A stretch of 44,183 nt of DNA from NCBI GenBank assembly GCA_041595875.1, contig JBFHJN010000011.1, forward strand, positions 1 through 44,183, given 5' to 3'. How positions within the stretch are numbered: position 1 is the stretch's first letter; the number at the start of each line of letters is the position of its first letter. The notes beneath the pieces were generated by a model. It made no database searches, was not told the origin of the DNA, and worked only from the letters and a program-made list of their open reading frames with translations. Shown one piece after another: positions 1-7,562 of the stretch. The DNA comes from UBA2279 sp041595875. Lineage in GTDB: Bacteria; Actinomycetota; Coriobacteriia; Anaerosomatales; Anaerosomataceae. The translations under genes were made by a program, and so were the position numbers.

Positions 1-1145
1 AATTCGCCAAGCGACCTCGGCTGGGGGCGATGCGGGGCAAGTCCGATGACCAGCCGCTGCCCGGATATAGTGGGCACCACCGAGAAGGTAAGCACCACGT
101 CCTTCTCGGCGATATGGGTGTGAACGCGTCCCAGCGCAGGCATGTTCGCGGGAACCCCGGATAGCTTGCCGAAGGACTTGAACGCGTCTACCAACGCCGC
201 TTGCATCGACAGAGGGGCGCTGCCGGCCTTCTCAAGGCCACCTTTCACCCGGTAGACGAGGAAGAACTCCTCTTTGTAAGGAAGCAGATGGATACGCGAG
301 GCGCCTTTGGCCATCGCGTCTTCCAATATCTCGGTCACCAGCATCGTGACCTTGCGAGCATCCGCGACAGCAAGCACATCGAGGTCGATGGCGGGGCGAC
401 CCGCAGCGGGCGCAGCCTCCGCTATCTTCTCCAGTGATTCCGCGCCCAAAGATGGCTCGGGCATCTCCGATAGCCCGACAGACGCAGGCTCGGAGATGGT
501 CTCGCCCTGAAGGGGAGATTCGACCACCAGAGGAGCCGGCTCAATGTCCGTCTCGGCGACCGGCGGGGCTGGCGGGGCATCGTAGCTCGAAGCCAGCTCG
601 GGCTCGATGACAGACTCCAGATCGAACGCCGCATCAAGGTCCTCGGTCGGCTCGGCGGGCGCCTCGGCGACCGGCGGTGCTGGTGGCGCCTCTGTCGCGG
701 CAGCGTCGCCATAGTACTGGACGATAGCGCCCAGCACTGATGCCGGGTCGGCCAGCACAGCCTCCACCTCAAGGCCTATCTCCCCGGCGACCTCATCCAG
801 CTTGAACACGTCCATAGGATCGCCTATGACGACCGTCAGCATCCCCTCGATCTCAAAGAGCGGGAGTATGCCGCGAGAACGGGCGACGGCGGCCGGGACC
901 AGGGCGAGGGCCTCGTCCTCCGGAGCGTAGCTTGAAAGGTCCACACGCGGCACGCCCATCTCGTGCTCCAGCACAGAGGCGACATCGGCCTCGGAGACCA
1001 GGCCGCGTTCCCGCAAGACGCTGCCAACGTCGGTGGCGCGGTCTCGCGCAGCCTCGGTCACCACCGACAGCTGGTCTACTGTTATGAGTCCCGCGGTGAC
1101 AAGACTGTCAAGGACGCGGCTCGAGATATCCATTGGCTCAGGCAT
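1..1145 (-). CDS. GspE/PilB N-terminal-like protein, truncated by the window edge
   Basis: This gene starts at ATG 1145 and runs off the left edge, so only about 381 codons are visible. AGGAG lies 7 nt before the start and overlaps the stop of the receiver gene, so the two are translationally coupled. Residues 1 to about 147 look like the GspE/PilB/MshE N-terminal domain, with helices reading VLRERGLVSEADVASVL and a strand ending in VVIGDP. A long Pro/Ala/Glu-rich linker follows, to about residue 250. Next comes a segment resembling the N2 region of secretion ATPases: KGASRIHLLP corresponds to the usual ASDIHIEP, and YRVKGGLEKAG to YRIDGVL. No Walker A is reached before the edge, so ATPase activity cannot be judged. 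It could be a type IV pilus or type II secretion ATPase, or a degenerate N-domain signalling protein, which the chemosensory neighbours would suit. Confidence 0.72.
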   Translation of the reverse strand, partial: MPEPMDISSRVLDSLVTAGLITVDQLSVVTEAARDRATDVGSVLRERGLVSEADVASVLEHEMGVPRVDLSSYAPEDEALALVPAAVARSRGILPLFEIEGMLTVVIGDPMDVFKLDEVAGEIGLEVEAVLADPASVLGAIVQYYGDAAATEAPPAPPVAEAPAEPTEDLDAAFDLESVIEPELASSYDAPPAPPVAETDIEPAPLVVESPLQGETISEPASVGLSEMPEPSLGAESLEKIAEAAPAAGRPAIDLDVLAVADARKVTMLVTEILEDAMAKGASRIHLLPYKEEFFLVYRVKGGLEKAGSAPLSMQAALVDAFKSFGKLSGVPANMPALGRVHTHIAEKDVVLTFSVVPTISGQRLVIGLAPHRPQPRSLGE

Positions 1146-1155
1146 AGCGAAGCTC

Positions 1156-1536
1156 CTACCCCTCGGCCTTCGACAGCTCTTCTGCAACTGCGGCGAGGAG
1201 TGTGTCGGGGTCGACAGGTTTGGTCAGATACTGATTCGCTCCGGTACGTATTCCGGTGGCCATCGCCTGCTCCTCGGTCTTCGCCGTGAGCATGATGATG
1301 GGGATGTTCTTGTAGTTCTGGTCGAACTTGAGCAGCCGACAAACGCGGTAGCCGTCCAACTTGGGAAGCATGACATCCAGCAAGATCAAGTCGGGCTTCT
1401 CGGCACGAGCGGTCTCCAGAGCCTCCGCCCCGTCCGCAGCTGTGATGACGTCATAGCCGCCGGCCTCGAGAATCGCCTTGATCATCTCAAGGATGGTCGG
1501 GCTGTCATCGACCGCCAGTACGCGCGCGCTAGCCAT
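1156..1536 (-). CDS. CheY-like single-domain response regulator
   Basis: The 126-residue protein is a stand-alone receiver domain. It has the acidic pair D10/D11, phospho-acceptor D54 in LLDVMLPKLDG, the switch residue T84 in IIMLTAKT and the conserved K106 in LTKP. No output domain is present, so it should act by protein-protein contact, like CheY or the PilG/PilH family. It lies downstream of the CheR-TPR gene and 10 bp before the GspE/PilB-N-like gene on the same strand. Its partner kinase is not in this operon; the nearest candidate, at 12932-14344, has no visible link to it. The family assignment is secure, but the target is unknown. Confidence 0.93.
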   Translation of the reverse strand: MASARVLAVDDSPTILEMIKAILEAGGYDVITAADGAEALETARAEKPDLILLDVMLPKLDGYRVCRLLKFDQNYKNIPIIMLTAKTEEQAMATGIRTGANQYLTKPVDPDTLLAAVAEELSKAEG

Positions 1537-1608
1537 GCCCTACTCCCTCCCACGACACGTCCATGTCGTGCTCTATCGTCTCATCGGAAGCGACACTTGA
1601 GACGCAGG

Positions 1609-3123
1609 TCACGCCGCGCCCATAGCCTTCCGACACTCTACCAGACTGCGCTCACATGTCTTCACGAGAAGATCGGCTTTGAAGCCGCCGAGAAACTCCG
1701 TCCACGCGCCTTCCGGGCTCTTGTACAACGCCCTCAGCGCGTTCTCGTATTCCCGGGACGCCTGGTCCCACTTGCGCTGTGTCTTGTAGATGTTGGCAAG
1801 GTTGAGATGCGCCAGTGCGAACTCGGCGTCGATGTAGATCGTCTTCTTCAGCTCGCTGACGGCGCGTACCAAGTCGCCCTGCCGCTGATAGATGATCCCA
1901 AGGATGTAGCGCGCCACGGGCAGCAGCGGGTTGATCGCCAGGGCATGATGACAAGCTTCCAGCGCCTGCTCGTAATCGGCGATGTCCGCATGCACATACG
2001 CCGAGAGGATATAGGCTTCCGCATTGTTCGGGTCTGCGGCAAGCACATCTCCCACGAGCGCGAGCACGCGCTCGGGATGCCCTGCCGCCAGCGCCTCACG
2101 AGCACGTTCCAGCATCTCAGGACCCGTGGGCTCGGCGCCGTCATCGGACGCAGGGGTGGCCTGTGCAGCTTCAACCGCCGTGGTCTTCTCGGGTCGCTCA
2201 GCCTTCTTGGACCTGGATGCATCAGTCAGAGGGCTGACGCTGTCCACGCGCGGCACAGAGACCCCGAACACCTTCCTGGTGCGGGTCTTCCGGTAAAGGA
2301 ACACGCCGCCCACTTCCACGGGCTCGAACTGGTCGCTGATCGATGTCAGAGTCTCAGAGTGACCGATGAACAGATAGCCGCCCTCGTTGAGGCTGTTGTA
2401 GAAGTTGGAGACCACCCTGCGCGTAGAGTCCAGACGGAAGTAGATGGTGACGTTCCGGCAGAAGATGACGTCCCAGTTGCCCATCAGCGACAGCGGATAC
2501 GGCTCCTTGATGAGATTGTGATAGCCGAAATCCACAAGCCTGCGGGCTCTCTCGCCAACACGATGCCCCTCCGGCACGGTCTCAAAGTGCCGCGCGACAT
2601 TCTCCTTAGAGACGTTGATCATCGCCCGTTTGCCGTAGATGCCCTTCTGACCTACAGCCAGAGCCCTGGTGGACACATCGGTGCCCAGCACCTGGGACTT
2701 CCATCCCAGCCCGTCGATCCCGGCGTCCAGAAGGGTCATTGCGACCGAATAGGGCTCCTCGCCGGTGGAGCACCCGGCTGACCAGACCCTGAAGTTCTTG
2801 TTGTTCTCGGGCTTCGCCGACATGATCTCAGGCAGGACACGGGTCTTCAGCGCATCGAACTGCTGGGGGAAGCGGAAGAAGCTCGTCTCGTTGATAGTCA
2901 CAAGGTTCATGAGCTCGTTGAACTCCTTGTGATCCCTGACGAGCAACGCATAGTAGGCGTCGAACGTCGAGAAATCCAGGCGAGTCGCGCGAGTCACCAG
3001 GGATATGCGCAAAGAGTCCAGCTTCGACTCTTCCAAGAAGATGCCGGACTGCTGGTGTATGAAGTCGCGAAAACGCGCGAACTCCTCCAGCGTGAGGTCT
3101 TTGGCCAGGCTATCTCTGCCCAC
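1609..3123 (-). CDS. CheR-type protein methyltransferase fused to C-terminal TPR repeats
   Basis: This 504-residue protein starts with a CheR all-alpha N-domain (about 1-75). The methyltransferase domain follows, with NETSFFR, the SAM-binding stretch SAGCSTGEEPYS and the late motif FCRNVTIYF (usually CRNVLIYF). A Pro/Ala/Glu-rich linker of about 60 residues leads to tetratricopeptide repeats between about 340 and 480. CheR enzymes methylate glutamates of chemoreceptors using S-adenosylmethionine. CheR-TPR fusions are common in alternative chemosensory systems that control pili, development or biofilm rather than flagella. No receptor, CheA or CheB is present here, so its substrate must be encoded elsewhere or the system is divergent. 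The start is 18 bp past the stop of the DUF4388 gene. Confidence 0.9.
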   Translation of the reverse strand: MGRDSLAKDLTLEEFARFRDFIHQQSGIFLEESKLDSLRISLVTRATRLDFSTFDAYYALLVRDHKEFNELMNLVTINETSFFRFPQQFDALKTRVLPEIMSAKPENNKNFRVWSAGCSTGEEPYSVAMTLLDAGIDGLGWKSQVLGTDVSTRALAVGQKGIYGKRAMINVSKENVARHFETVPEGHRVGERARRLVDFGYHNLIKEPYPLSLMGNWDVIFCRNVTIYFRLDSTRRVVSNFYNSLNEGGYLFIGHSETLTSISDQFEPVEVGGVFLYRKTRTRKVFGVSVPRVDSVSPLTDASRSKKAERPEKTTAVEAAQATPASDDGAEPTGPEMLERAREALAAGHPERVLALVGDVLAADPNNAEAYILSAYVHADIADYEQALEACHHALAINPLLPVARYILGIIYQRQGDLVRAVSELKKTIYIDAEFALAHLNLANIYKTQRKWDQASREYENALRALYKSPEGAWTEFLGGFKADLLVKTCERSLVECRKAMGAA

Positions 3124-3141
3124 GACTATGGCCCAGGCTCA

Positions 3142-3885
3142 TCATTCGGTGACATCCGCATCGGACACGACCTTCTCGATCAGACCTGCCGAATACATGC
3201 CGTACAAGATCTTGGCAGTCTCGAAGTCGTTGTAGCCCGCCAGCTCGACGAGCTCATTCACGGTCCTGCCTCCGTGGAGATAGCAAAGCAACATCCACTC
3301 GCGCGGCTTGAGGTGGATCTCCATCGACTTGTCACCCGGAGCCGAGGCCATGATGAAGGTGGTCTGAGGCGACGGTATCTTCTGCCGTATGCGGCTCCAG
3401 AGCTCGAGCCGACGCGAGGACTCCATGATGATGTTCTCAACAGAGACCGAGATACCGATATCCTCGTCCTCGCACATCTCATCGGCTTCGAACCTGAGCT
3501 GCCCGTCTTCCCAGCGGAAGAGGTCGAAGAGCGTATCGTTGATCTGCTCTTGGATGAAGCTCTCCAAGATCTTCGAATCCAGATAGCCTTCATCCACGAG
3601 TATCTGGCCAAGACGCCTGTTCGCCTTTTCTTTCTTCTGGATCTTCTGGAGGCCGAGGGCCTGCCTGAGTTGTTTCTCAGAGATGACGGCGGACTTCACC
3701 AGGCGGCGTCCGAGCGACTCGCGGTGCCAGTTGCTGCTGGCGAAGAACACGCGACCCTTCTTGAAGCAGACCTTGCCCTGCGCGTCGGGACGCTCCAGAT
3801 ACAGGGTGCCCGACTTACGCCCGGAGGCGAGCAGTCGGAACATGTCCGCCAGCGAGAAATCCTTGAGGTTGCCCTCGAGCGCCAA
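3142..3885 (-). CDS. DUF4388 (PatA N-terminal-like) protein
   Basis: This 247-residue protein starts at a TTG with AGGGGG 5 nt upstream; no better in-frame start is seen. The N-terminal 100 residues fit DUF4388: MALEGNLKDFSLADMFRLL, then SGRKSGTLYLE and KGRVFFASS. This domain is found in gliding/pilus and two-component signalling proteins such as PatA. The middle region (LGQILVDEGYLDSKIL, then INDTLFDLFRWEDGQLRFE) repeats the effector-interaction style of this family. The C-terminus (about 180-247) looks like a small winged helix, with WMLLCYLHGGRTVNELVELAGYND. It is the first gene of the CheR-receiver-GspE-like operon, with a promoter candidate at 3986-4013. Function is inferred from family and context only. 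Confidence 0.8.
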   Translation of the reverse strand: MALEGNLKDFSLADMFRLLASGRKSGTLYLERPDAQGKVCFKKGRVFFASSNWHRESLGRRLVKSAVISEKQLRQALGLQKIQKKEKANRRLGQILVDEGYLDSKILESFIQEQINDTLFDLFRWEDGQLRFEADEMCEDEDIGISVSVENIIMESSRRLELWSRIRQKIPSPQTTFIMASAPGDKSMEIHLKPREWMLLCYLHGGRTVNELVELAGYNDFETAKILYGMYSAGLIEKVVSDADVTE

Positions 3886-3985
3886 CGTGGCCCCCTGTCT
3901 GGTTCTGATCGGCTGAATTCAGGTTGAGCGCACGAAAACCCTTCGGGCCTGCGCCTTCCGGAACCATCCACGCTCGTGCCACTCA

Positions 3986-4013
3986 ATCCTAGCACGCGGA
4001 AGGGTGCGCTCAA
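3986..4013 (-). promoter_or_regulatory. promoter candidate for the DUF4388-CheR operon
   Basis: On the minus strand TTGAGC (4008-4013) and TAGGAT (3986-3991) are separated by 16 bp. The -10 hexamer is preceded by TGC, giving an extended -10. The predicted start lies about 95 nt before the TTG start codon. This is the best sigma70-like match in the divergent region between the two operons. Confidence 0.5.
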
Positions 4014-4116
4014 AGCTAGTAGCAGCGCAAACTCGATGAGAAGAAGACTAGCGGCCTCTCGTGATTTTCGTCACAGACCCTTGCTTCGGCATCTGTTTTG
4101 CTACGTTATGCAACAT

Positions 4117-4134
4117 TCATATATCTTTATATGA
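4117..4134. promoter_or_regulatory. AT-rich dyad, candidate ArsR-family operator
   Basis: TCATAT and ATATGA form a perfect 6-bp dyad around ATCTTT (18 bp in total). It sits 88 bp upstream of the preferred GTG start of the ArsR gene, in an otherwise GC-rich sequence. ArsR/SmtB proteins typically bind AT-rich imperfect dyads of this kind. A possible -35 TTGCTA at 4098-4103 with TATATC at 4120-4125 would place the dyad over the -10, which suits repression. Binding is inferred. Confidence 0.45.
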
Positions 4135-4204
4135 CGATAGACGCAAGACCGTTAAGGACATATAGCCACTGATGCAAGAGTTCCGTCAGCGAAGAGAGGT
4201 GAAC

Positions 4205-4528
4205 GTGAACCAGGACTTCTACTGCCTGCACTCAGATCTCTGCAAGACGCTTGCGAACGAGAAGCGCCAACGGATCCTCGGTGCACTACGGGACAAAGAG
4301 CTCACCGTCGGCCAGCTGGTCGAGGCCGTGGGCATGTCCCAGGCGAACACCTCACAGCATCTGTCTATCCTGCGCTCCAAAGGCGTGGTCACCTCTCGAC
4401 GTGAGGGCGCACACATCTACTACGCGATCGGGAACCCGAAGATCATCCAGGCGTTCGATCTCATCACCGAAGTGATGCAAGAAAGCCTCGCCGCTCAGAA
4501 TCGGAATGCCGGAGCTTTAGGCGAGTAG
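4205..4528 (+). CDS. ArsR/SmtB-family winged-helix regulator
   Basis: The winged helix is clear: LANEKRQRILGAL, recognition helix MSQANTSQHLSIL, then the wing RSKGVVTSRREGAHIYYAI. I place the start at GTG 4205 (107 residues) because AGAGAGGTGA lies just upstream. An ATG at 4172 would add 11 residues but has only a distant AAGGA. Two cysteines sit near the N-terminus, in FYCLHSDLC. The metal-binding CxC of classic ArsR is not evident. Because the next four genes encode DsrE, TusA and Dsr/Hdr-like redox subunits, a sensor of sulfide, persulfide or thiol redox state is a reasonable hypothesis, as for SqrR/BigR. Note that in those proteins the cysteines lie elsewhere. It probably autoregulates the operon through the upstream dyad. 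Confidence 0.88.
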   Translation: MNQDFYCLHSDLCKTLANEKRQRILGALRDKELTVGQLVEAVGMSQANTSQHLSILRSKGVVTSRREGAHIYYAIGNPKIIQAFDLITEVMQESLAAQNRNAGALGE

Positions 4529-4598
4529 CCCTGGTCTTATCGGCCCAATGGCCGTGGTAACGATGAATCCATGAGTCACAAAGAAGGAGGACTGCAAG

Positions 4599-5087
4599 AT
4601 GCCGGAAGAGGAGAGCCACCAGAAGAGTCTCGCGATGGTAGTGATGAGCGGCGACATGGACAAGCTGTTCGGCGCGTACATCATCGCTACCGGTGCGGCC
4701 GCAATGGGTATGGAAGTCACGATGTTCTTCACGTTTTGGGGACTTCGCGCCATCAAGAAGAACGTGAGCACAGGCAAGTCGCTCATGGGCAAGATGATGG
4801 GCATCATGTACGGCGGAGACATCACAAAGGCCAACCCCTCCAAGTTCAGCTTCGGAGGCCTGGGTCGTTGGATGTTCAACAAGATGATGGGTGCCGTGAA
4901 CGTGAGCAAGCTCATCGAGCTGCGCGACCTTGCCGTCGACCTCGGCGTCGACATGTACCCGTGCCAGATGTCCATGGACGTCATGGAGATTCCGAACGAG
5001 GCATTCATCGAGGGCACCAAGGACCCGGTCGGAGTGGGCTTCTTCATCATGAAGGCCCAGGACGCCGAGATCCAGCTGTTCATCTAG
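4599..5087 (+). CDS. DsrE2-like DsrE/DsrF/DrsH-family sulfur-trafficking protein
   Basis: The 162-residue protein carries the family signature: LAMVVMSGDMDKLFGAYIIA, then TGAAAMGMEVTMFFTFWGL. The conserved cysteine is C122 in YPCQMSMDVM, the residue that carries persulfide sulfur in DsrE-type proteins. A Met/Lys/Gly-rich stretch at 58-98 is the usual DsrE2 insertion. DsrE2 proteins are often peripherally membrane-associated and exchange sulfur with TusA, which is encoded next. GGAGG lies 8 nt before ATG 4599. The assignment to the broad family is firm; the DsrE2 sub-assignment rests on the AAAMGMEVTMFFTFWGL match. Confidence 0.87.
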   Translation: MPEEESHQKSLAMVVMSGDMDKLFGAYIIATGAAAMGMEVTMFFTFWGLRAIKKNVSTGKSLMGKMMGIMYGGDITKANPSKFSFGGLGRWMFNKMMGAVNVSKLIELRDLAVDLGVDMYPCQMSMDVMEIPNEAFIEGTKDPVGVGFFIMKAQDAEIQLFI

Positions 5088-5109
5088 TCCTTCACAAGCC
5101 GCATTACGA

Positions 5110-5131
5110 CCGCGTACTGCCGGGTACGCGG
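5110..5131 (+). other. intercistronic hairpin between the DsrE and tusA genes
   Basis: CCGCGTAC and GTACGCGG form an 8-bp stem around a 6-nt loop in the 67-bp gap before tusA. No U-tract follows, and the operon continues with strong ribosome sites. It is more likely an mRNA processing or stability element than a terminator. Confidence 0.4.
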
Positions 5132-5154
5132 CGAAGATGAAAAGGAGAAACACC

Positions 5155-5397
5155 ATGTCAGAAGAGAACAAGGTAGACCTCGAACTCGACCTCAAGGGCC
5201 TGCTCTGCCCGCTCCCCATGGTCAAGGTAAGCCAGAACATCAACAAGGTAGAGGTCGGCGGGGTCATCCGCGCCGTCGCCACCGACCCGGGCGCCATGGC
5301 CGACATCCCCGCATGGGCGAAGTCGACCGGCAACGAGGTCCTGCAGGCCGAGAAGGTAGACGGCGAGTTCGTGTTCCTGGTCAAGCGCGTAAAGTAG
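5155..5397 (+). CDS. tusA: TusA-family sulfur carrier protein
   Basis: The start is placed at ATG 5155 because AGGAG lies 7 nt upstream; an in-frame ATG at 5137 has no ribosome site. The 80-residue product has the TusA/SirA fold signature LDLKGLLCPLPMVK with the catalytic C18-P-L-P. The later GGVIRAVATDPGAMADIPAW strand-helix and a C-terminal VFLVKRV strand complete the family pattern. TusA proteins carry a persulfide on this cysteine and pass it to partners such as DsrE, thiouridylases or Dsr/Hdr complexes. Adjacent to DsrE and the DsrM/DsrK-like pair, a dissimilatory sulfur-transfer role is more likely than tRNA thiolation. That role is inference. Confidence 0.93.
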   Translation: MSEENKVDLELDLKGLLCPLPMVKVSQNINKVEVGGVIRAVATDPGAMADIPAWAKSTGNEVLQAEKVDGEFVFLVKRVK

Positions 5398-5422
5398 CCC
5401 GAGACGAGACGAAAGGCAGCGA

Positions 5423-6142
5423 ATGGAGACTTATCTCTATATCACTGCGGTGATCGGTGTCTACGTTGGCTTCGCGGTGTTCATCATCGGGATGGGGTGG
5501 AGAGCCTATCAGTGGGCCACCACCCCGAAGTCCCCGGTGAGGCTGGGCATGTTCCCCAAGCCCAAGACACGCGTGGGTCGCTTCTTCAAGCTCATGAAGG
5601 ACACGTTCATCGCACCACAGTCAGCCTCTATAGAACCACGGATGTGGCTGTTCTCGTTCATGTTCCACTTCGCGGCGCTCGCCGCGTTCGTCGGACACCT
5701 CAGGATCATCCAAGAGTACCCGATCTTGCCTGAGCTGCTCGGCGAAGAAGGAATGAACGCGTTTGCGGGATGGGCAGGCGGTATCGCCGGCGTCCTCATG
5801 ATGGTGGCCGTGATCTTCTGGATCGCCCGCCGCACCTTCGGCCCGTTCAAGCAGCTCTCCGTGCCTGAGGACTATCTGCTGCTCGCCCTGCTCTTCGGCG
5901 TCATCATCATGGGTAACCACATGCGTTTCCTCGGTCATGTGCATGCCGAGACATACCGCGCCTGGTTCCAGAGCCTGCTGGCGTTCAAACCGGTGCTTCC
6001 CTCTGAACTGGTGTACTCCAACGTGGGCTGGTCTTTGGGCACCCACATGCTCTTCACGGACCTGCTGTTCATCTACTTCCCGTTCAGCAAGCTCGTGCAT
6101 ACGATCGGTGCATTCTCCGCCAACCTTGTGAGGAGTGAGTAG
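5423..6142 (+). CDS. NarI/DsrM-like cytochrome b membrane subunit
   Basis: The 239-residue membrane protein has about five hydrophobic segments (near 4-26, 74-96, 115-135, 150-165 and 205-222). This matches the NarI/DsrM gamma-subunit family. Histidines inside or next to the helices (H82, H92, H166, H172, H208, H226) are candidate heme b ligands. In the family this subunit exchanges electrons between menaquinone and a cytoplasmic Fe-S partner. The partner gene follows after 2 bp and is HdrD/DsrK-like, so the two should form a membrane DsrMK-like complex. No cytochrome c (DsrJ), ferredoxin (DsrO) or NrfD-like (DsrP) gene is present, so only the two-subunit core is encoded here. Confidence 0.82.
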   Translation: METYLYITAVIGVYVGFAVFIIGMGWRAYQWATTPKSPVRLGMFPKPKTRVGRFFKLMKDTFIAPQSASIEPRMWLFSFMFHFAALAAFVGHLRIIQEYPILPELLGEEGMNAFAGWAGGIAGVLMMVAVIFWIARRTFGPFKQLSVPEDYLLLALLFGVIIMGNHMRFLGHVHAETYRAWFQSLLAFKPVLPSELVYSNVGWSLGTHMLFTDLLFIYFPFSKLVHTIGAFSANLVRSE

Positions 6143-6144
6143 CC

Positions 6145-7428
6145 ATGGAGTCTCAGCAGCTCACGACCCTCACCGGGGTCATCGACAAGAAGATGAACCG
6201 TCAGCTCAAGCAGTACATGGATATCTGCGCGCGCTGCGCGATCTGCAAAGACGCGTGTCACCAGTACGTGGGCACCGGGGACTTCAAGTACCTCCCCGCC
6301 CGTCGCGCTGAGCTGATCCGACAGATCTACAAGAAGTACTTCACGAAGGCCGGCGAGTTCGTGCCGGCGCTCTACGAGGCGCGCGACCCTGACGAGAACC
6401 TCCTTGAGGAGCTCTACGAGTCAACGTACGCATGCACCGGCTGCCGCCGCTGTATGTACTACTGCCCGTTCTCCATCGACACCGCATGGATCCTCTCGGT
6501 AGCGAAATCGATCCTGATCGCCGCAGGCATGGGCAACGAGATGCTGGGCCAGCTGGCCGACGCCGCGATCTTCAAGGGCGATAACGCCGAGATGTTCGAA
6601 GACGTCATGATCAGCGGCTTCAAGGAGATCGAAGAAGAGGTACGCCAGATTACCGGCAATCCCGAGGCCCAGGTACCCGTGGGCAAGCAGGGCGCCGACG
6701 TGCTGTATGTCGCGCTTGCCGGCGCACATTCTATCCGTCCCGCCGCGGTCATCTTCGAAGAGGCCGGCGAGAACTGGACCATATCGATGTTCGAAGCGGC
6801 CAACTATGGCTTCTTCTACGGTGACGCCGAGAAGGCCCGCCTCATCACGAAGCGCTACATCGACGAAGCCAAGCGCCTTGGCGTGAAAGAGATCGTCGTT
6901 CCCGAGTGCGGTCACGCCTACCGCGTTGCGGAGTTCTTCTACGAGGCCTGGTCCAAAGAGCCGATGCCGTTCAAGGTGAGCCACATCCTTGAGAAAGTAG
7001 ACGACTACATCAAGTCCGGCCGCATCACGGTGGACAAGGGCATCATCCAGGGCAAGGTCACGTATCACGACCCATGCCAGCTTGGTCGCAACGGCGGCAA
7101 GTTCGAGCAGCCGCGCGACATCGTGAAGGCAGTGACCGACAACTTCGTCGACCTCACTCCCAACCGCGAGAAGCAGTGGTGCTGTGGTGGCGGTGGCGGC
7201 ATCGTCGCCATGGAGGAGTTCAAGAAGACCCGGCTTGCCTCAGGCATCAAGAAGGTCGAGCAGCTCAAAGCGAGTGGCGCCAGCGTCCTGGCCTGCCCGT
7301 GCGAGAACTGCCGACTCCAGATCGAAGAGCTCAACGAGCTCCACGAGCTTGGTCTTGAGATCTGGCAGGTCATCGACCTGGTGGTTGCCGCCATGCCTCT
7401 TCCCGGCAACAAGAAGGCCGCCGAATAG
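6145..7428 (+). CDS. HdrD/DsrK-like iron-sulfur protein with CCG domain
   Basis: The 427-residue protein has two [4Fe-4S] ferredoxin-type motifs: C28xxC31xxC34xxxC38 and C97xxC100xxC103xxxC107. The C-terminal half carries a complete cysteine-rich CCG motif: C311, C346-C347, then C386xxC389. The more N-terminal CCG copy is degenerate, with only C255 in ECGHAYR. The second CCG domain of HdrB/HdrD binds the noncubane cluster that reduces disulfides; DsrK uses the same architecture. GAGGAG precedes ATG 6145. Together with the upstream NarI-like protein it is predicted to couple the quinone pool to a thiol/disulfide or protein-bound persulfide substrate, possibly on TusA or DsrE. The substrate is not established by sequence. 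Confidence 0.87.
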   Translation: MESQQLTTLTGVIDKKMNRQLKQYMDICARCAICKDACHQYVGTGDFKYLPARRAELIRQIYKKYFTKAGEFVPALYEARDPDENLLEELYESTYACTGCRRCMYYCPFSIDTAWILSVAKSILIAAGMGNEMLGQLADAAIFKGDNAEMFEDVMISGFKEIEEEVRQITGNPEAQVPVGKQGADVLYVALAGAHSIRPAAVIFEEAGENWTISMFEAANYGFFYGDAEKARLITKRYIDEAKRLGVKEIVVPECGHAYRVAEFFYEAWSKEPMPFKVSHILEKVDDYIKSGRITVDKGIIQGKVTYHDPCQLGRNGGKFEQPRDIVKAVTDNFVDLTPNREKQWCCGGGGGIVAMEEFKKTRLASGIKKVEQLKASGASVLACPCENCRLQIEELNELHELGLEIWQVIDLVVAAMPLPGNKKAAE

Positions 7429-7439
7429 CAAGCATAGAC

Positions 7440-7502
7440 CATGAGTGAACAGAGCAAAGAGGGCGTCGGGCGACCGGCGCCCTCTTTGCGATTCCACTCA
7501 TG
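7440..7502. terminator. nested hairpin ending the sulfur-redox operon
   Basis: A perfect 12-bp inner stem (GCAAAGAGGGCG, 7454-7465, with its complement 7478-7489) is enclosed by an 8-bp outer stem CATGAGTG/CACTCATG (7440-7447 and 7495-7502). No T-run follows, so this may be a factor-assisted terminator or mRNA 3' stabiliser rather than a classical intrinsic terminator. Confidence 0.65.
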
Positions 7503-7562
7503 TGCGCCCGCGCATGCCGAGAATTCCAGGATGCATTCGCCCCGTTGGCGTACCATCCGAAT

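Noticed and set aside
1033..2781. 582-codon plus-strand open frame
   Set aside because: It is antisense to the receiver and CheR-TPR genes, which have clear domains and ribosome sites. The translated product shows no family pattern; long antisense frames are common in high-GC DNA.
4172..4204. ATG 4172 as the ArsR start
   Set aside because: No close ribosome site, and the extra residues are not typical of the family. GTG 4205 has AGAGAGGTGA directly upstream.
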